Of a DNA stretch of 64,000 nt, positions 63,999-64,000 are shown one piece after another. This DNA is from Pectobacterium aroidearum (GTDB lineage Bacteria; Pseudomonadota; Gammaproteobacteria; Enterobacterales; Enterobacteriaceae): positions 1,736,001 through 1,800,000 of the forward strand of contig NZ_CP065044.1 of NCBI RefSeq assembly GCF_015689195.1, given 5' to 3'. Both the position numbers and the translations under genes were made by a program. Positions within the stretch are counted from its first letter, which is position 1, and every line of letters starts with the position of its first letter. The notes under the pieces were generated by a model that had not been told where the DNA came from, searched no databases, and saw only the letters and a program-made list of their open reading frames with translations.

Positions 63999-64000
63999 GC

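Noticed and set aside
1-64000. tRNA or rRNA genes
   Set aside because: I found no cloverleaf-like segment or rRNA-like sequence. The integrase target is probably just beyond the right edge.

Overview
The window looks like a chromosome segment of a soft-rot enterobacterium (Pectobacteriaceae, most likely Pectobacterium). This is an inference from gene content, from an ERIC element at 21677-21806 and from family resemblance; no marker gene was searched against a database. The segment is mostly GC-rich core or flexible chromosome up to about 51.6 kb. An IS3-family insertion sequence follows, and then an AT-rich genomic island that runs to an integrase cut by the right edge.

Layout. (1) 1-8.6 kb: the 3' part of an assimilatory nitrate operon. 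It holds the nitrate ABC-transporter ATPase, a giant fused NasC-NasB-NirD nitrite reductase, the nitrate reductase NasA, and the siroheme methyltransferase CobA. Together they import nitrate, reduce it to nitrite and then ammonium, and supply the siroheme cofactor. (2) 8.7-10.9 kb: an Rpn nuclease gene with an apparent gene-within-gene antitoxin, a DUF1456 protein (YehS) and a lone acireductone dioxygenase (MtnD). (3) 11-19.2 kb: two convergent operons for an unidentified sugar or polyol: binding protein, ATPase, two permeases, PfkB kinase, then 2-hydroxyacid dehydrogenase and FGGY kinase. (4) 19.3-24 kb: an ArsR regulator divergent from a XenA/YqjM-type ene-reductase, a TetR regulator with an SnoaL-like partner, a GATase and an AraC regulator. 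(5) 24.2-29 kb: an erythromycin-esterase-like gene between two hairpin repeats, then MipA/OmpV divergent from a two-component system. (6) 29-34.7 kb: an amino-acid ABC system with a class IV aminotransferase and an MmgE/PrpD protein. (7) 34.8-42.1 kb: a second MipA/two-component module, AdeRS-like, leading into an RND efflux pair. (8) 42.1-51.4 kb: an enolase-superfamily dehydratase, a SulP transporter, a divergent LepA paralogue, a lytic transglycosylase, decayed RND and MFS genes, and a secreted alpha/beta hydrolase.

The island (51.7-64 kb) starts at an IS3/IS407-group element without matching target duplications. It carries a small two-gene mobilisation-like pair, a YjaB-like acetyltransferase, an H-NS paralogue, orphan type IVB pilins PilS and PilV, a PAAR/S-pyocin nuclease toxin with its immunity gene, an FRG-domain plus DUF2971 gene pair, and a P4-type integrase. 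The content suggests a decayed integrative conjugative element that now carries interbacterial-conflict and possibly anti-phage genes.

Most likely to repay a second look: the FRG-DUF2971 pair, the intragenic RpnS-like frame, the fused nitrite reductase with an internal ribosome-binding site, the orphan pilins beside a toxin, the LepA paralogue, and the covarying hairpins around 24.5 and 25.6 kb.
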